Source: Adhaeribacter soli
Lineage (GTDB): Bacteria; Bacteroidota; Bacteroidia; Cytophagales; Hymenobacteraceae
Direction: 5' to 3'
Length of the DNA: 64,000 nt
Assembly: GCF_008727925.1 (NCBI RefSeq)
Contig: NZ_VTWT01000006.1
Location: 248,001-312,000 of the forward strand
Position numbers and translations under genes: made by a program. Shown one piece after another: positions 37,894 to 46,585 of the stretch. Below the pieces are notes generated by a model that was not told where the DNA came from, searched no databases, and saw nothing but the letters and a program-made list of their open reading frames with translations. Numbering within the stretch: position 1 is the stretch's first letter; the number at the start of each line of letters is the position of its first letter.

Positions 37894-38059
37894 TGGCGCA
37901 GGTGTTAAGCGAAAGCGTCACTTGGGCCTGAAAGACAAAAGCCAGTCTCCAGACTGGCGTATCCGGGGAAGGATTCTTTCTCAATTTTTCAATACGGAAG
38001 TCTGGAGACTTCCTCCTGTTCTTAGGCCCAAGTGACGCTTTCGCTTAACACTTGCGCCA
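37894..38059. repeat. Palindromic element with 36-nt inverted ends
   Basis: 37894-37929 (TGGCGCAGGTGTTAAGCGAA...) and 38024-38059 are reverse complements with one mismatch. Inside are the hairpins GCCAGTCTCCAGACTGGC and GGAAGTCTGGAGACTTCC, which share a TCTCCAGACT-type core. It occupies the gap between the glycosyltransferase gene and the glycosidase gene. Confidence 0.85.
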
Positions 38060-38131
38060 GAAAACAGCCAGAAAACTATTAAGCCTCCGTTAATTACCTC
38101 TGCCAAAGAATATCCCGGAAAACAAGAGCCA

Positions 38132-39016
38132 TCAGGCGTAGCGCCGCATCATTTCCACGCAAAAATCGGAGAACTCTTCTATTTTTTGCGGCGGGCTGGT
38201 GTGGTGCGGCTGAATGCCTTTGGCTTCCGGGGTAAAGCAAAACGTAATCGTCAGGTCAAATCCGTCCAGTTTCTGCATCATGCGGTCGAACCATTTTTCG
38301 GCATCCGGACGGAGGTAGTCGGCCCAGCTTAAACCGGTACGCAACCGTTTTACGCCTAATTTTTTGAGCCAGTCTACGGCATTGTCTAACCGGTGATCTT
38401 CGAAATGGAACCACTGGCAAATCCCGAATTCCGGGGTATAATCGGAGAAGTGTTTCAGCGCAAGTTTGGGTGTGCCGTCTTCCCGGAGTAAACCCATGTA
38501 AAAATGCCGGTAATAAGAAGAACCTTCGGCTTCGCGGTGGCGGGTAGTGGCTTCCCAGGCCCGCGGCAGATCGTAGAGGCTATACCAGAAAACCCGGTCT
38601 ACGCGCCCGCAAAGCAGTTCGGCGGTGCGGCGCAAACCGAATTCCTGCACTTCTTCCGCGCCGAAAGTAGACACGCCTACTTCTGTAACCCAAACGGGCA
38701 AATGCGTAACGGCTTCAATTTCGGCAATCTTTTCCGGCCAGTGCTCAAGTTGCCAGTGGTTCCAGTCGAGCGGGAACCCATGCACGGCCACGGCATTCAG
38801 ATCGTTGAAAGTTCCGAAGTCCTTTAAGCGGGTAATAAAATAAGGATCGATCGGGGAGATGCCGCCGAGTACCCGGAGCACATCCGGTTTTTCGGCTTTA
38901 ACCGCCGCGGCGGCCATTTTTACCATGTTGGCGTACAGTTGCCAGTCCGAATCTATTTCAAAGTCCCAGTGCGATTTATTGTTTGGTTCATTCCAGAATT
39001 TTACGGCCTCAATCAT
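38132..39016 (-). CDS. GH-A-type glycosidase with permuted segment order
   Basis: 294 residues from the ATG at 39016; a longer TTG start at 39109 is less likely. The chain begins almost at once with KFWNEPNNKSHWDF, the acid/base Glu region of clan A glycosidases. The nucleophile region VWVTEVGVSTFG follows. It ends with GICQWFHFEDHRL and LRTGLSWADY, which look like the first strands of a similar barrel. So the first part of the TIM barrel comes last. From memory the same order recurs in proteins named beta-xylosidase, which would make it a family trait and not a local rearrangement. There is no signal peptide; substrate unknown. Confidence 0.7.
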   Translation of the reverse strand: MIEAVKFWNEPNNKSHWDFEIDSDWQLYANMVKMAAAAVKAEKPDVLRVLGGISPIDPYFITRLKDFGTFNDLNAVAVHGFPLDWNHWQLEHWPEKIAEIEAVTHLPVWVTEVGVSTFGAEEVQEFGLRRTAELLCGRVDRVFWYSLYDLPRAWEATTRHREAEGSSYYRHFYMGLLREDGTPKLALKHFSDYTPEFGICQWFHFEDHRLDNAVDWLKKLGVKRLRTGLSWADYLRPDAEKWFDRMMQKLDGFDLTITFCFTPEAKGIQPHHTSPPQKIEEFSDFCVEMMRRYA

Positions 39017-39245
39017 AATTTCTATTGCGTTTAAGCCTTGCGGGTAGTAAGAAAACCGGTTGTAGAAGGGCTTTTTATTCCCGATGCAGGCATCTATATT
39101 GATAAACAACCAACATACTTGAAGCAGGCCTTTGTTGTTGTGTTTAATTCGTGAACCGGCCTATTATCCAAGGAAACGCTTCGATTGAGGGTACATAAAG
39201 TTTCTGGCTGCAGGGTTTCAGGTTTTTCCGGCCCGGACCCTACCC

Positions 39246-40058
39246 TTATTTCGGTAAGCGGAAGCTGATGCCTGCCGATACAAAAAAGTCGGGCGCTTCT
39301 TCGCTTAAACCAACGCCGCTGTAAAGATCTACCTGCAAGTTAGGCTTTATATTATAGGCGAGGCCTGCATCAATGCTTTGCTGCATATCGTTTTCCCTGA
39401 ATTCGGCAAAAGGCTCCACAAAAACTTTAAAATTGTCAGTAATTTTATAATTCAGAGCTAAGGAATATAAGCCAATATGGTTAAAAGTCTTCTTTTCGGC
39501 CGGGTTCTCGTTTTCTTCCCATTCTACCCCCAGGTTGTAGCTTAGAGAGAGCTTCTCGCTTAGTTTATTCCGGAAGTTCAGCCTTAATTTTGGTTCAACC
39601 TTTTCGCTTTTAAAGTACTTATTTCCTGCCGGTAAACGAAAATCAGCCTGCAGTGCCGCTGTAGGCAGTACGCCATTGCCCTGCCATAGCTGGATCTTCG
39701 TGCCGGCCATAATATCATCCAGGCCAGTCTGCGAAATTTCCCAGGGAAACTGGTCCTCGGCAGGCGCCAGGGAGACATGTTTCAGCCTGCCGCGCAAACG
39801 CAATTCAGCAAATTTCAAAACCCCGACCCGGATGAGGACATCCGGATAATGCAGTTCTTTTTCCTCTATAAAGTTCGTCTTATCGCTTTCATAATAAAAG
39901 CCTGCCTCAATCTGAACGGTGCCCGGTGGCACTACTTTAGAAGCATCGCCAACGCTGGGACGATCAGTGTCCATTTCTACCGGCTCCCCGCCTTCGTTTT
40001 GGGCAAAAGTCAGGGTAGAAATAAAAAAGCAGGCAATTAAAAGGAAGCGGGTTTTCAT
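39246..40058 (-). CDS. MetA-pathway-type outer-membrane beta-barrel protein
   Basis: 270 residues with a signal peptide (cut near TFAQ). MDTDRPSVGDASKVVPPGTVQIEAG is the typical opening of the Phenol_MetA_deg channel family. Alternating beta strands fill the rest, and the chain ends in an outer-membrane-type aromatic-containing strand (GISFRLPK). It probably forms an outer-membrane pore or surface protein; no substrate can be named. The 18-bp motif at 40077 lies just before its start. Confidence 0.78.
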   Translation of the reverse strand: MKTRFLLIACFFISTLTFAQNEGGEPVEMDTDRPSVGDASKVVPPGTVQIEAGFYYESDKTNFIEEKELHYPDVLIRVGVLKFAELRLRGRLKHVSLAPAEDQFPWEISQTGLDDIMAGTKIQLWQGNGVLPTAALQADFRLPAGNKYFKSEKVEPKLRLNFRNKLSEKLSLSYNLGVEWEENENPAEKKTFNHIGLYSLALNYKITDNFKVFVEPFAEFRENDMQQSIDAGLAYNIKPNLQVDLYSGVGLSEEAPDFFVSAGISFRLPK

Positions 40059-40561
40059 ATTGGTATATATTTTTTCCGCTATACTTCCGGAAACTGAAAA
40101 GGTTTATTGAAGATGCTTGCATTGTAAACCGGCTCAGACTTTAGACCTATTCTTCCGATCCTGACAGGCTTTTCTTGTGTTTGGACCCGTTCGTTCCATG
40201 AAACCAGCCGCCCGGTTTTATGCCTGATGCCGGGCAAAAAAGCCATCTGAATGAAATTGGCTTTAAAGCTGATTTATTTAGCCTTGCTAAGGCTTTCGTT
40301 TTAAGCAGGTTAGGGAATAGTAACGTTTGTATGGTTGAAAAAAAACGCTATTGGTTTGGGAGTTTACCCGGTTTTTGATTTACTTTAAAGGATAAAGTTA
40401 TTTACAAAAGACTGAAGATGAGTATTTTAAGGTTTAGCTGCTAATCCTTGAAACCTTCATTTTATGTCTTCCGTAAGTAAAAGATTTTTGAGTAGTGAAA
40501 AGCTTATTTCAGTGGCGTAAGCAGTAGGTGAAGGGTTTTTCGGTTTATTTTATATTAGCTT
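40059..40561. other. Gene-free stretch between divergent genes
   Basis: 503 bp, AT-rich, holding the divergent promoters. The 18-bp motif CGCTATACTTCCGGAAAC at 40077-40094 is shared with 33717. Otherwise I see no hairpin, RNA or convincing gene. Confidence 0.45.
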
Positions 40562-40858
40562 ATGTTTATTGCCCTGAGTACGTTTACAATTGCCAACAAC
40601 ATGGCCCCCGAAGTAAAAAAAGCTTTTCAGGAAAGGCCGCATCTGGTAGATAATGCCCCAGGCTATCGGAAAATGGAAGTGCTCTGCCCCCAGGACGCTC
40701 CCAACGAAATCTGGCTCATTACTTACTGGACCGACGAAGAAAGTTACCAGGTCTGGCATAAAAACCACCTCCGCGAATCCCACTCCAATATCCCGAAAGG
40801 GCTGAAACTTGTTCCCCGCAGCGCCAAAGTTCGTTTCTTCACGCATATAGCCGATTAA
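40562..40858 (+). CDS. Antibiotic-biosynthesis-monooxygenase-like (ABM) domain protein
   Basis: 98 residues, a single ferredoxin-like ABM domain: FIALSTFTIANNM at the first strand, VLCPQDAPNEIWLITYWTD in the centre and YQVWHKNHLRESH in the last helix. Members include small monooxygenases and heme-degrading enzymes, but many have no known activity. It starts a run of three genes on this strand, 17 bp before the cobalamin-binding protein gene. Confidence 0.75.
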   Translation: MFIALSTFTIANNMAPEVKKAFQERPHLVDNAPGYRKMEVLCPQDAPNEIWLITYWTDEESYQVWHKNHLRESHSNIPKGLKLVPRSAKVRFFTHIAD

Positions 40859-40875
40859 TTTAAAGCGTAGCAGAA

Positions 40876-41931
40876 ATGGCGAATAAAAGAACTGCCGAAT
40901 TGGTGTACGCTAACGCGGCCGGCATTGTAGCCGCAGCGGTAGAAATGCATTATAAAAAAGTGCCGGAGCTAACGGTACGGTATGGCCCGGCCGGAAAAGA
41001 AAAATGCCTGCAGGATGCCCGTTACCATTTGTCTTACCTGGCAGAAGCGATCTTATCTGAAAGCCCTTTATTGTTCCGCGACTACGTAGGCTGGGCACAG
41101 CAAATGCTGCAGGCCCGGAACATTCCGGCGAAAGACCTGGCCGTGAACCTGAACTGCCTGAAAGAAGCTCTGGCGCAACGCCTGCCCATTGAAAGTTTTG
41201 TGGTGGCCGCCAAATACCTGAACGGAGCCCTGAACCAGCTGGAAGAAGAACCGGCCAGTACCTTATCTTTCCTGGAAGTAGATAACGGCCTGAAAACGGT
41301 AGCGGAAGCCTATATAAAACTGCTGCTGCAAGGCAAACGCCACCTTGCCAGCGAACTGATCCTGAAAACGGTGGAAAAGGGTACTCCGGTCAAAGATATT
41401 TACAACCAGGTTTTCCGGCCGGCCCAGTACGAAATTGGCAGGTTATGGCAGTTAAATCAGATCTCGGTAGCCCAGGAGCATTACTGCACCGCTGCCACCC
41501 AGCTTATTATGTCGCAGCTGTACCGCCTGGTTTTCAATACCGAACGCAACGGCTACCGCCTGGTGGCTTCTTGTGTGGCCGGCGACATGCACGAGATCGG
41601 GATCCGGATGGTAGCTGATTTCTTTGAAATGGAAGGCTGGGACACATTTTATTTAGGTGCTAACACCCCCGTTGAAAGTATTCTTCGTACCTTGCGCGAG
41701 CAGGAAGCCAACCTGTTGCTGGTTTCAGCCACCATGGCCTATCACGTGCGGGCTGTAGCCGATCTTATTCAGGCGATCCGTCGCGATGCCGTTCTCTATA
41801 ATGTAAAAGTGATGGTAGGCGGGTATCCGTTCAACACGGCTCCGGAACTCTGGAAAGCCATTGGCGCCGATGCGTACGCCAAAGATGCGGCCGAGGCTTT
41901 GGAAAAAGCTGCTAACTTGGTGCGGGCATAA
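40876..41931 (+). CDS. Cobalamin-binding protein with a CarH-type light-sensing motif, no DNA-binding domain
   Basis: 351 residues. An all-helical N-terminal domain (1-130) is followed by a cobalamin cap domain (about 145-215) with W191 and E201-H202. This reproduces the W-x9-EH motif that CarH photoreceptors use to cover adenosylcobalamin. The Rossmann domain (225-345) has D237-x-H239-x-x-G (GDMHEIG), with His as lower ligand, and a late GGYPF. CarH has an N-terminal MerR helix-turn-helix; here it is replaced by the helical domain, so signalling must be through a partner, probably the next gene's product. Light sensing is inferred from the motif. Confidence 0.85.
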   Translation: MANKRTAELVYANAAGIVAAAVEMHYKKVPELTVRYGPAGKEKCLQDARYHLSYLAEAILSESPLLFRDYVGWAQQMLQARNIPAKDLAVNLNCLKEALAQRLPIESFVVAAKYLNGALNQLEEEPASTLSFLEVDNGLKTVAEAYIKLLLQGKRHLASELILKTVEKGTPVKDIYNQVFRPAQYEIGRLWQLNQISVAQEHYCTAATQLIMSQLYRLVFNTERNGYRLVASCVAGDMHEIGIRMVADFFEMEGWDTFYLGANTPVESILRTLREQEANLLLVSATMAYHVRAVADLIQAIRRDAVLYNVKVMVGGYPFNTAPELWKAIGADAYAKDAAEALEKAANLVRA

Positions 41932-41963
41932 TTAAAATGTGGGTGTTTAAATAAAAGAAGAAC

Positions 41964-42458
41964 TTGCAGTCGGAATTAATTTTAAGGTGCGATCTGCACG
42001 GCATGATCAGGCAGGTGGTTTCCAATACCACAGCCTTCGATACCGCCACATTTTTAAACAATTCCATTATGCATTGCCTGGCAGTTGGTTCTATCGATCA
42101 GGGATTGCATTTACTGCACGATGTACAACATTTTGGCCGCGCCGACAATCGTTACCTCGATTTTCTGCTGGACGGGACCGACACCTGCTTTTTGTTTTCG
42201 GGAGCCCTGTTGCAGCATACCATTATGCTGGTTGGCACCACCCACTCAGGAATTACCGTGCTGCCGGACGTAACTATTCCGGAAACCAGCAAAGCCCAGC
42301 AGTACGATCAGAATCTGAAATTACACCAGGCCCTGCTGGAAACCCAGAACCTGGAACTGCTTGAGGAAATGAGCCGGCTAAACAACGAACTCATCAATAC
42401 CAAGCGAGAGCTGATCCGGAAAAATCTGGAACTGGAACGACTTCAGCGGGTAAAGTAA
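41964..42458 (+). CDS. PAS-like plus coiled-coil sensor fragment lacking a kinase domain
   Basis: 164 residues, TTG start. The N-terminal 100 residues look PAS-like (ILRCDLHGMIRQVV). From about 115 a coiled coil runs to the end: LLEEMSRLNNELINTKRELI and KNLELERLQRVK. In related cobalamin-linked sensor kinases this coil is followed directly by the phospho-acceptor helix (HDLRNP). Here a stop codon falls exactly at that junction. It may be a truncated histidine kinase or a natural signal adaptor. The gene follows the cobalamin protein gene after 32 bp. Confidence 0.65.
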   Translation: MQSELILRCDLHGMIRQVVSNTTAFDTATFLNNSIMHCLAVGSIDQGLHLLHDVQHFGRADNRYLDFLLDGTDTCFLFSGALLQHTIMLVGTTHSGITVLPDVTIPETSKAQQYDQNLKLHQALLETQNLELLEEMSRLNNELINTKRELIRKNLELERLQRVK

Positions 42459-42517
42459 TGGGTAGGGTTTTAGGCCAGAAATTCAGCAGCCAACCTTTTG
42501 GTTCAATTCCGGGCTGT

Positions 42518-42946
42518 TTACAGTTTTACCTCGATCTGCTTATTTCGCTTCAATAGTTCCTGCAACTATGTTTCCTGGTTTTCCAGGGAAAGGTAAATAT
42601 CGTCGAACTTGTTGTATTACAGTACAAAGCCTTGTGCGCCCAGCGCCGGTTTCATACCCCTTAATATTTTATTTTTCTTTCGATTTTCCGGATTTGGTCA
42701 ATTCGTATGCTACCTTAAATTGGGCCGGAATAATTATATAAGTGCCAAGAACCAAGGCGGTAACCTGTATGGAACCATTCCCGGAAAAGGGTTAGATTCG
42801 TGATAAAACGCAGGATCGTAATTGTACAGCTTGCTCCATTTCCGGTTGTTCTGAAAAATATTCAGCAAGGCTCAAAGCAGCATTATTAAAGCGGTGCCCC
42901 AGATCACAACGGCAGTCCGCCAGCTTTTTGCCGATCTAAATTCCAT
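42518..42946 (-). pseudogene. Decayed bacterial PH-domain-like membrane protein gene
   Basis: Pieces of one protein appear in order on the minus strand but with stops and frame changes. They are MEFRSAKSWRTAVVIWGTAL (start at 42946), a hydrophobic stretch GTALVLGTYIIIPAQF, and the C-terminal pieces YNKFDDIYLSLENQE and LQELLKRNKQIEVKL. The last pieces resemble the FDxVyISPxNKEEFIxxLLxxNPxI ending of small bacterial PH-domain membrane proteins. At least three in-frame stops interrupt it. It fills most of the 682-bp gap after the sensor fragment. Confidence 0.6.
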
Positions 42947-43140
42947 AGCGTCTGAACCCTTCATAGGGAAAGATAAGTAAAAACCGTTTTAAGGGAAAAA
43001 CAGCTTTATGTTTGGCCATTGCCGAAAGAGAATCGTAAGGGATGTGTTCCAGGCTTTGAAGTGGACCGATGGTAACGGAATAAGCTTTTTCCAAGCTTAC
43101 CTAATCTAAGGAAATCATTATAAGACCTGCAAAGCGGCCT

Positions 43141-43653
43141 ATGGCAGAGAAAGGAAATACGATCTGGACGATCGGGCATTCGAACCGGACAAAGGAAGAA
43201 TTTTTAGAAGCGCTGCTATCCTTCGGGATCGAAGGACTGGTTGATGTTCGTCGGTTTCCCGGTTCGAGGAAACACCCGCAATTTAGTGCGGAGGCTTTGC
43301 AGGAATATTTACCTCAGGCTGGAATTACCTATTATCCCTGCCTCGAACTTGGTGGCCGGCGCAAACCGGTGGAGGGCTCCACGAATACTGTCTGGAAAAG
43401 CAAATCTTTCCAAGCCTATGCCGATTACAGCCAGACACCGGATTTTCAGAGAGCCATTCATCAGTTAACAGACTTAGCGACTGAAAAGCGAGTTGCCTAC
43501 ATGTGTTCCGAAGCGGTGTGGTGGCGGTGTCACCGGGCCATAATTTCCGATTATCTGAAAGAACGAAACTGGCAGGTTATGCATATCATGGAGGCCGGCG
43601 TCGCCAAAGAACATCCCTTTACCACAGTTTACCGGGAAACCCATCAAACGTAG
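43141..43653 (+). CDS. DUF488 family protein
   Basis: 170 residues. IWTIGHSNRTKEEFL, LVDVRRFPGSRKHPQF and CSEAVWWRCHRAIISDYL are the hallmarks of DUF488. The conserved Cys, Arg and His suggest an enzyme or nucleic-acid-related function, but none is established. Single gene. Confidence 0.88.
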   Translation: MAEKGNTIWTIGHSNRTKEEFLEALLSFGIEGLVDVRRFPGSRKHPQFSAEALQEYLPQAGITYYPCLELGGRRKPVEGSTNTVWKSKSFQAYADYSQTPDFQRAIHQLTDLATEKRVAYMCSEAVWWRCHRAIISDYLKERNWQVMHIMEAGVAKEHPFTTVYRETHQT

Positions 43654-43711
43654 CATCGCTTCCTTTTGAAAGTACCCTGGATATATTACTAGGAGTTATC
43701 TCATAAATCAA

Positions 43712-43773
43712 AATTTCTCTATAGCTCTGTAGCGTAGGGTTTAAACCCTACGCTACAGAGCTATAGAGAAATT
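43712..43773. repeat. Perfect 62-bp palindrome
   Basis: The sequence is its own exact reverse complement over 62 bp with no spacer, centred between 43742 and 43743 (GTAGCGTAGGGTTTAAACCC is part of the centre). A further hairpin, ATTTCAAAAATG and a TATTTTTGAAAT arm, follows at about 43791-43821. It can act as a terminator for the DUF488 gene, but the lack of any loop is unlike normal terminators. No convincing gene lies in 43654-44090. Confidence 0.85.
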
Positions 43774-44090
43774 CTTTAGCCGAAAGGCAATTTCAAAAAT
43801 GCACTGGGTATTTTTGAAATGACCTCTAATAAGGGAAAAACAAATCTGATCCTGATATACCGGAACCCTCCAGTGCATTTTCCAGATCAAATCCAGAAAA
43901 AGGCTGTTGCTTCTATTCAATTGATAATCTCCATCCTGTTTTTATCGGCAGGAGAACAAATGCAGAAGAAAGAGGTTATCAATAGATATCAAATTTTTAT
44001 TTGTTTCAATTTACGGCTATTTACGGCTATCAACTTGAAGATTAATTCACCGGTTTTCCGGATCAAAACCATACCGAATTACAACTAACC

Positions 44091-45920
44091 ATGGCGCCTA
44101 AACTGACAGATTATGCCTTGATCGGGAATTCGCGGGCGGCAGCGCTGGTGAGCAACCGGGGGGCTATTGACTGGTGCTGCCTGCCGGAGTTCGATTCGCC
44201 CAGTATTTTTGCCTCAATTTTGGATCAGAAAAGGGGTGGCTATTTTGCAATTCAGCCGGTTTCAGAATTCCGGTCCACCCAAAATTACCTAACAGATACC
44301 AACGTAGTAGAAACCCGTTTTACTTGCGGAACGGGAGAGGCAAGGCTACTGGATTGCTTTGTCGCCTTAACGGAAGAAGCTAAAACAAAAACGCTATTCC
44401 CCGACCATGAAATCCTCCGGGTAATAGAAGGGATAGCCGGCGAAATTAATTTCCGGATGGAATACGTACCCCGAACGTACTACGGAAAAAATGCCGCCGA
44501 ACTCCGTGATTTCGGAAAGTTAGGGATCCGGGTTTACTTCAAGGAAAATATTTACACCCTGCTGAGCACCCTGGAGGAAGGGAAGCTTTTGGTAGCAGAT
44601 TCCAGGCGCGCGGCATTTGCCGAATTCACGGTTAAGGCAGGGGAGAAGGTGATTTTTTCCTTAAGTTATTCCAACCAAAGCCCTGCTATTCTTCCGGAGT
44701 TAAAAGAAACCGCCCTGAACCGCCTGGACCACACCCGGGCTTATTGGGAAGAATGGATCGGCAGGTGTCAGTACAAGGGCCTTTATGAAGAGTGGGTGAA
44801 AAGAAGCGCCCTTACCCTTAAGCTGTTAACGCACGCTCCTTCCGGCGCTATTATTGCCGCACCCACCACCTCGTTGCCCGAAAAGCCGGGTGGGGAACGG
44901 AACTGGGATTACCGGTATTGCTGGTTACGCGATGCCTCTTTCACTACCCGGGTCCTGGTTAAACTGGGGTATGAGGAAGAAGCCCAGGCGTATATGGATT
45001 GGATCCTGCACGCTACCCAACTAACCCGGCCGGAACTGCAGGTAGTGTATTCCGTTTTCGGCCATGCCCGCTTAAAAGAAGAAGAACTTACCTGGCTGCA
45101 GGGATATGAAAATTCCAAACCGGTCCGGGTCGGTAACGGGGCGCACCAGCAATTTCAGTTAGATGTTTATGGCGAAGTATTGGATGCCGTTTTTGCCTAT
45201 GCGCCGCTCGTTAAATCTTTCGGCAACGATACGAAGAGATTCCTGCTGGGATTGGGGGAAATTATTTGCCGGCAGTGGGACCAGCCCGACAACGGCATCT
45301 GGGAAGAGCGTTCCGCCAATACGCACCATACCCATTCAAAAGTAATGGCCTGGGTGGGGCTGGACCGGCTTATAAAACTGGCGGAAGTTTACCACTGGAA
45401 ACGGGCGCCGCTGCAAAAGTTTCAGGACGTAGCCGCAAAAATTTACCGGGAAGTTGAACAACACGGCTTTAATCCGGAGCTCGGCTCCTACACCCGCGAA
45501 TTTAACGGTACCGATCTGGACGCCTGCCTGCTGGTATTACCTTTGGTAGAATATTGTGATCCTGCTTCTCCCAGAATGATGTCTACCACCAGACTAATAA
45601 AGGAGAAGCTATCGAAAAATAATCTGGTTTACCGTTACAAGAACATCGATGATGGCCTGTCTGGCAGTGAAGGAGCCTTCGGGATCTGTAATTTCTGGCT
45701 GGCGGAAAGCCTGGCTAAATCCGGGGCTTTAGCGGAGGCGGTGGAAGTTTTCGAAGCTACGCTCAAACTGGCCAGCCCGGCAGGATTGTTATCGGAAGAA
45801 ATGTCGCCGGAAACCGGGGAGCTGCTTGGCAACTATCCGCAAGGGTTTACGCACATTGGCCTTATTAATGCCGCCTTTACTATAAACGAAGCCTACCTAA
45901 ACGAAGAAAAACGGAAATGA
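44091..45920 (+). CDS. Glycoside hydrolase family 15 protein (glucoamylase/trehalase-like)
   Basis: 609 residues. An N-terminal beta-sandwich (1 to about 230, YALIGNSRAAALVSNRGAID) is followed by an (alpha/alpha)6 barrel. PGGERNWDYRYCWLRDASF is the family hallmark, QPDNGIWEER carries the general acid and LLSEEMSPETGELLGNYPQ the second catalytic Glu. The family hydrolyses alpha-glucosidic bonds of starch, maltodextrin or trehalose from the non-reducing end. There is no signal peptide, so it should be cytosolic. Its stop overlaps the next start (ATGA at 45917). Confidence 0.93.
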   Translation: MAPKLTDYALIGNSRAAALVSNRGAIDWCCLPEFDSPSIFASILDQKRGGYFAIQPVSEFRSTQNYLTDTNVVETRFTCGTGEARLLDCFVALTEEAKTKTLFPDHEILRVIEGIAGEINFRMEYVPRTYYGKNAAELRDFGKLGIRVYFKENIYTLLSTLEEGKLLVADSRRAAFAEFTVKAGEKVIFSLSYSNQSPAILPELKETALNRLDHTRAYWEEWIGRCQYKGLYEEWVKRSALTLKLLTHAPSGAIIAAPTTSLPEKPGGERNWDYRYCWLRDASFTTRVLVKLGYEEEAQAYMDWILHATQLTRPELQVVYSVFGHARLKEEELTWLQGYENSKPVRVGNGAHQQFQLDVYGEVLDAVFAYAPLVKSFGNDTKRFLLGLGEIICRQWDQPDNGIWEERSANTHHTHSKVMAWVGLDRLIKLAEVYHWKRAPLQKFQDVAAKIYREVEQHGFNPELGSYTREFNGTDLDACLLVLPLVEYCDPASPRMMSTTRLIKEKLSKNNLVYRYKNIDDGLSGSEGAFGICNFWLAESLAKSGALAEAVEVFEATLKLASPAGLLSEEMSPETGELLGNYPQGFTHIGLINAAFTINEAYLNEEKRK

Positions 45921-46390
45921 ACTTCGGCTACCTGATCTTATGGGGATTTGCAGCTACCATGGTATTAACCGTGATAATGGCCGGTTCCCGCCCCCTGGGC
46001 TTTACCAGAATAGACCTGCCTTTTTTACTTGGTACCATGTTTACGGCTAACCGGAACAAAGCTCCCTGGCTGGGTTTTCTGGTGCACATTGTAATAGGTT
46101 GGATATTTGCCTTTATCTACGGCGCTGCTTTCGAAAGTTCCGGTCTGGCTACCTGGTGGTTCGGAATCGCCATCAGCCTTGTGCACGTGGCGGTTGTTTT
46201 GTCGATAGGCCTGGAGATCGTGGCCTATTTTCATCCCCGAATGGCCCGACCCTACCAGGGACCAACCCCCACCAAACAACTGGAGCCGCCTGGTTTTTTC
46301 GCACTGAACTATGGCCGCGGAACACCGCTGGTAACCATAATCGGGCATTTGATCTATGGAGGCATTTTAGGGGCGTTCTACGTTTTATAA
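45917..46390 (+). CDS. Small integral membrane protein coupled to GH15
   Basis: 157 residues with about four membrane segments and a loop rich in Pro and Gly (FHPRMARPYQGPTPTKQLEP). I do not recognise a family. The 4-bp overlap with the GH15 gene indicates translational coupling and a related function, but none can be named. Confidence 0.7.
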   Translation: MNFGYLILWGFAATMVLTVIMAGSRPLGFTRIDLPFLLGTMFTANRNKAPWLGFLVHIVIGWIFAFIYGAAFESSGLATWWFGIAISLVHVAVVLSIGLEIVAYFHPRMARPYQGPTPTKQLEPPGFFALNYGRGTPLVTIIGHLIYGGILGAFYVL

Positions 46391-46546
46391 GCAGATTGTA
46401 GAGCCAGACTGGTTAACCATTTCTCCTTTCAACCTTACTGGAATTTAAATGCAAATTCTTAATTTCAATTTTAGCGCTTTAATAAGTTAAAATTTCAAAA
46501 TCTTATTTTGCGTAATCGTCTTTATTTTCAGGAAGCAATAGTTGAA

Positions 46547-46577
46547 AAAAAAGCCCTTCGAAGGTGAAGGGCTTTTC
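46547..46577. terminator. Bidirectional terminator
   Basis: AAAAGCCCTT and AAGGGCTTTT arms with an 8-nt loop. It separates the GH15 operon from the convergent small gene at 46586. Confidence 0.85.
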
Positions 46578-46585
46578 ATTTGGAA

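Noticed and set aside
36650-38059. Composite transposon carrying the GT9-like gene
   Set aside because: The two flanking elements have unrelated sequences, and neither encodes a transposase.
43819-44088. 89-codon frame before the GH15 gene
   Set aside because: No recognisable motif; short local duplication (TTTACGGCTA twice) and AT-rich composition suggest non-coding DNA.
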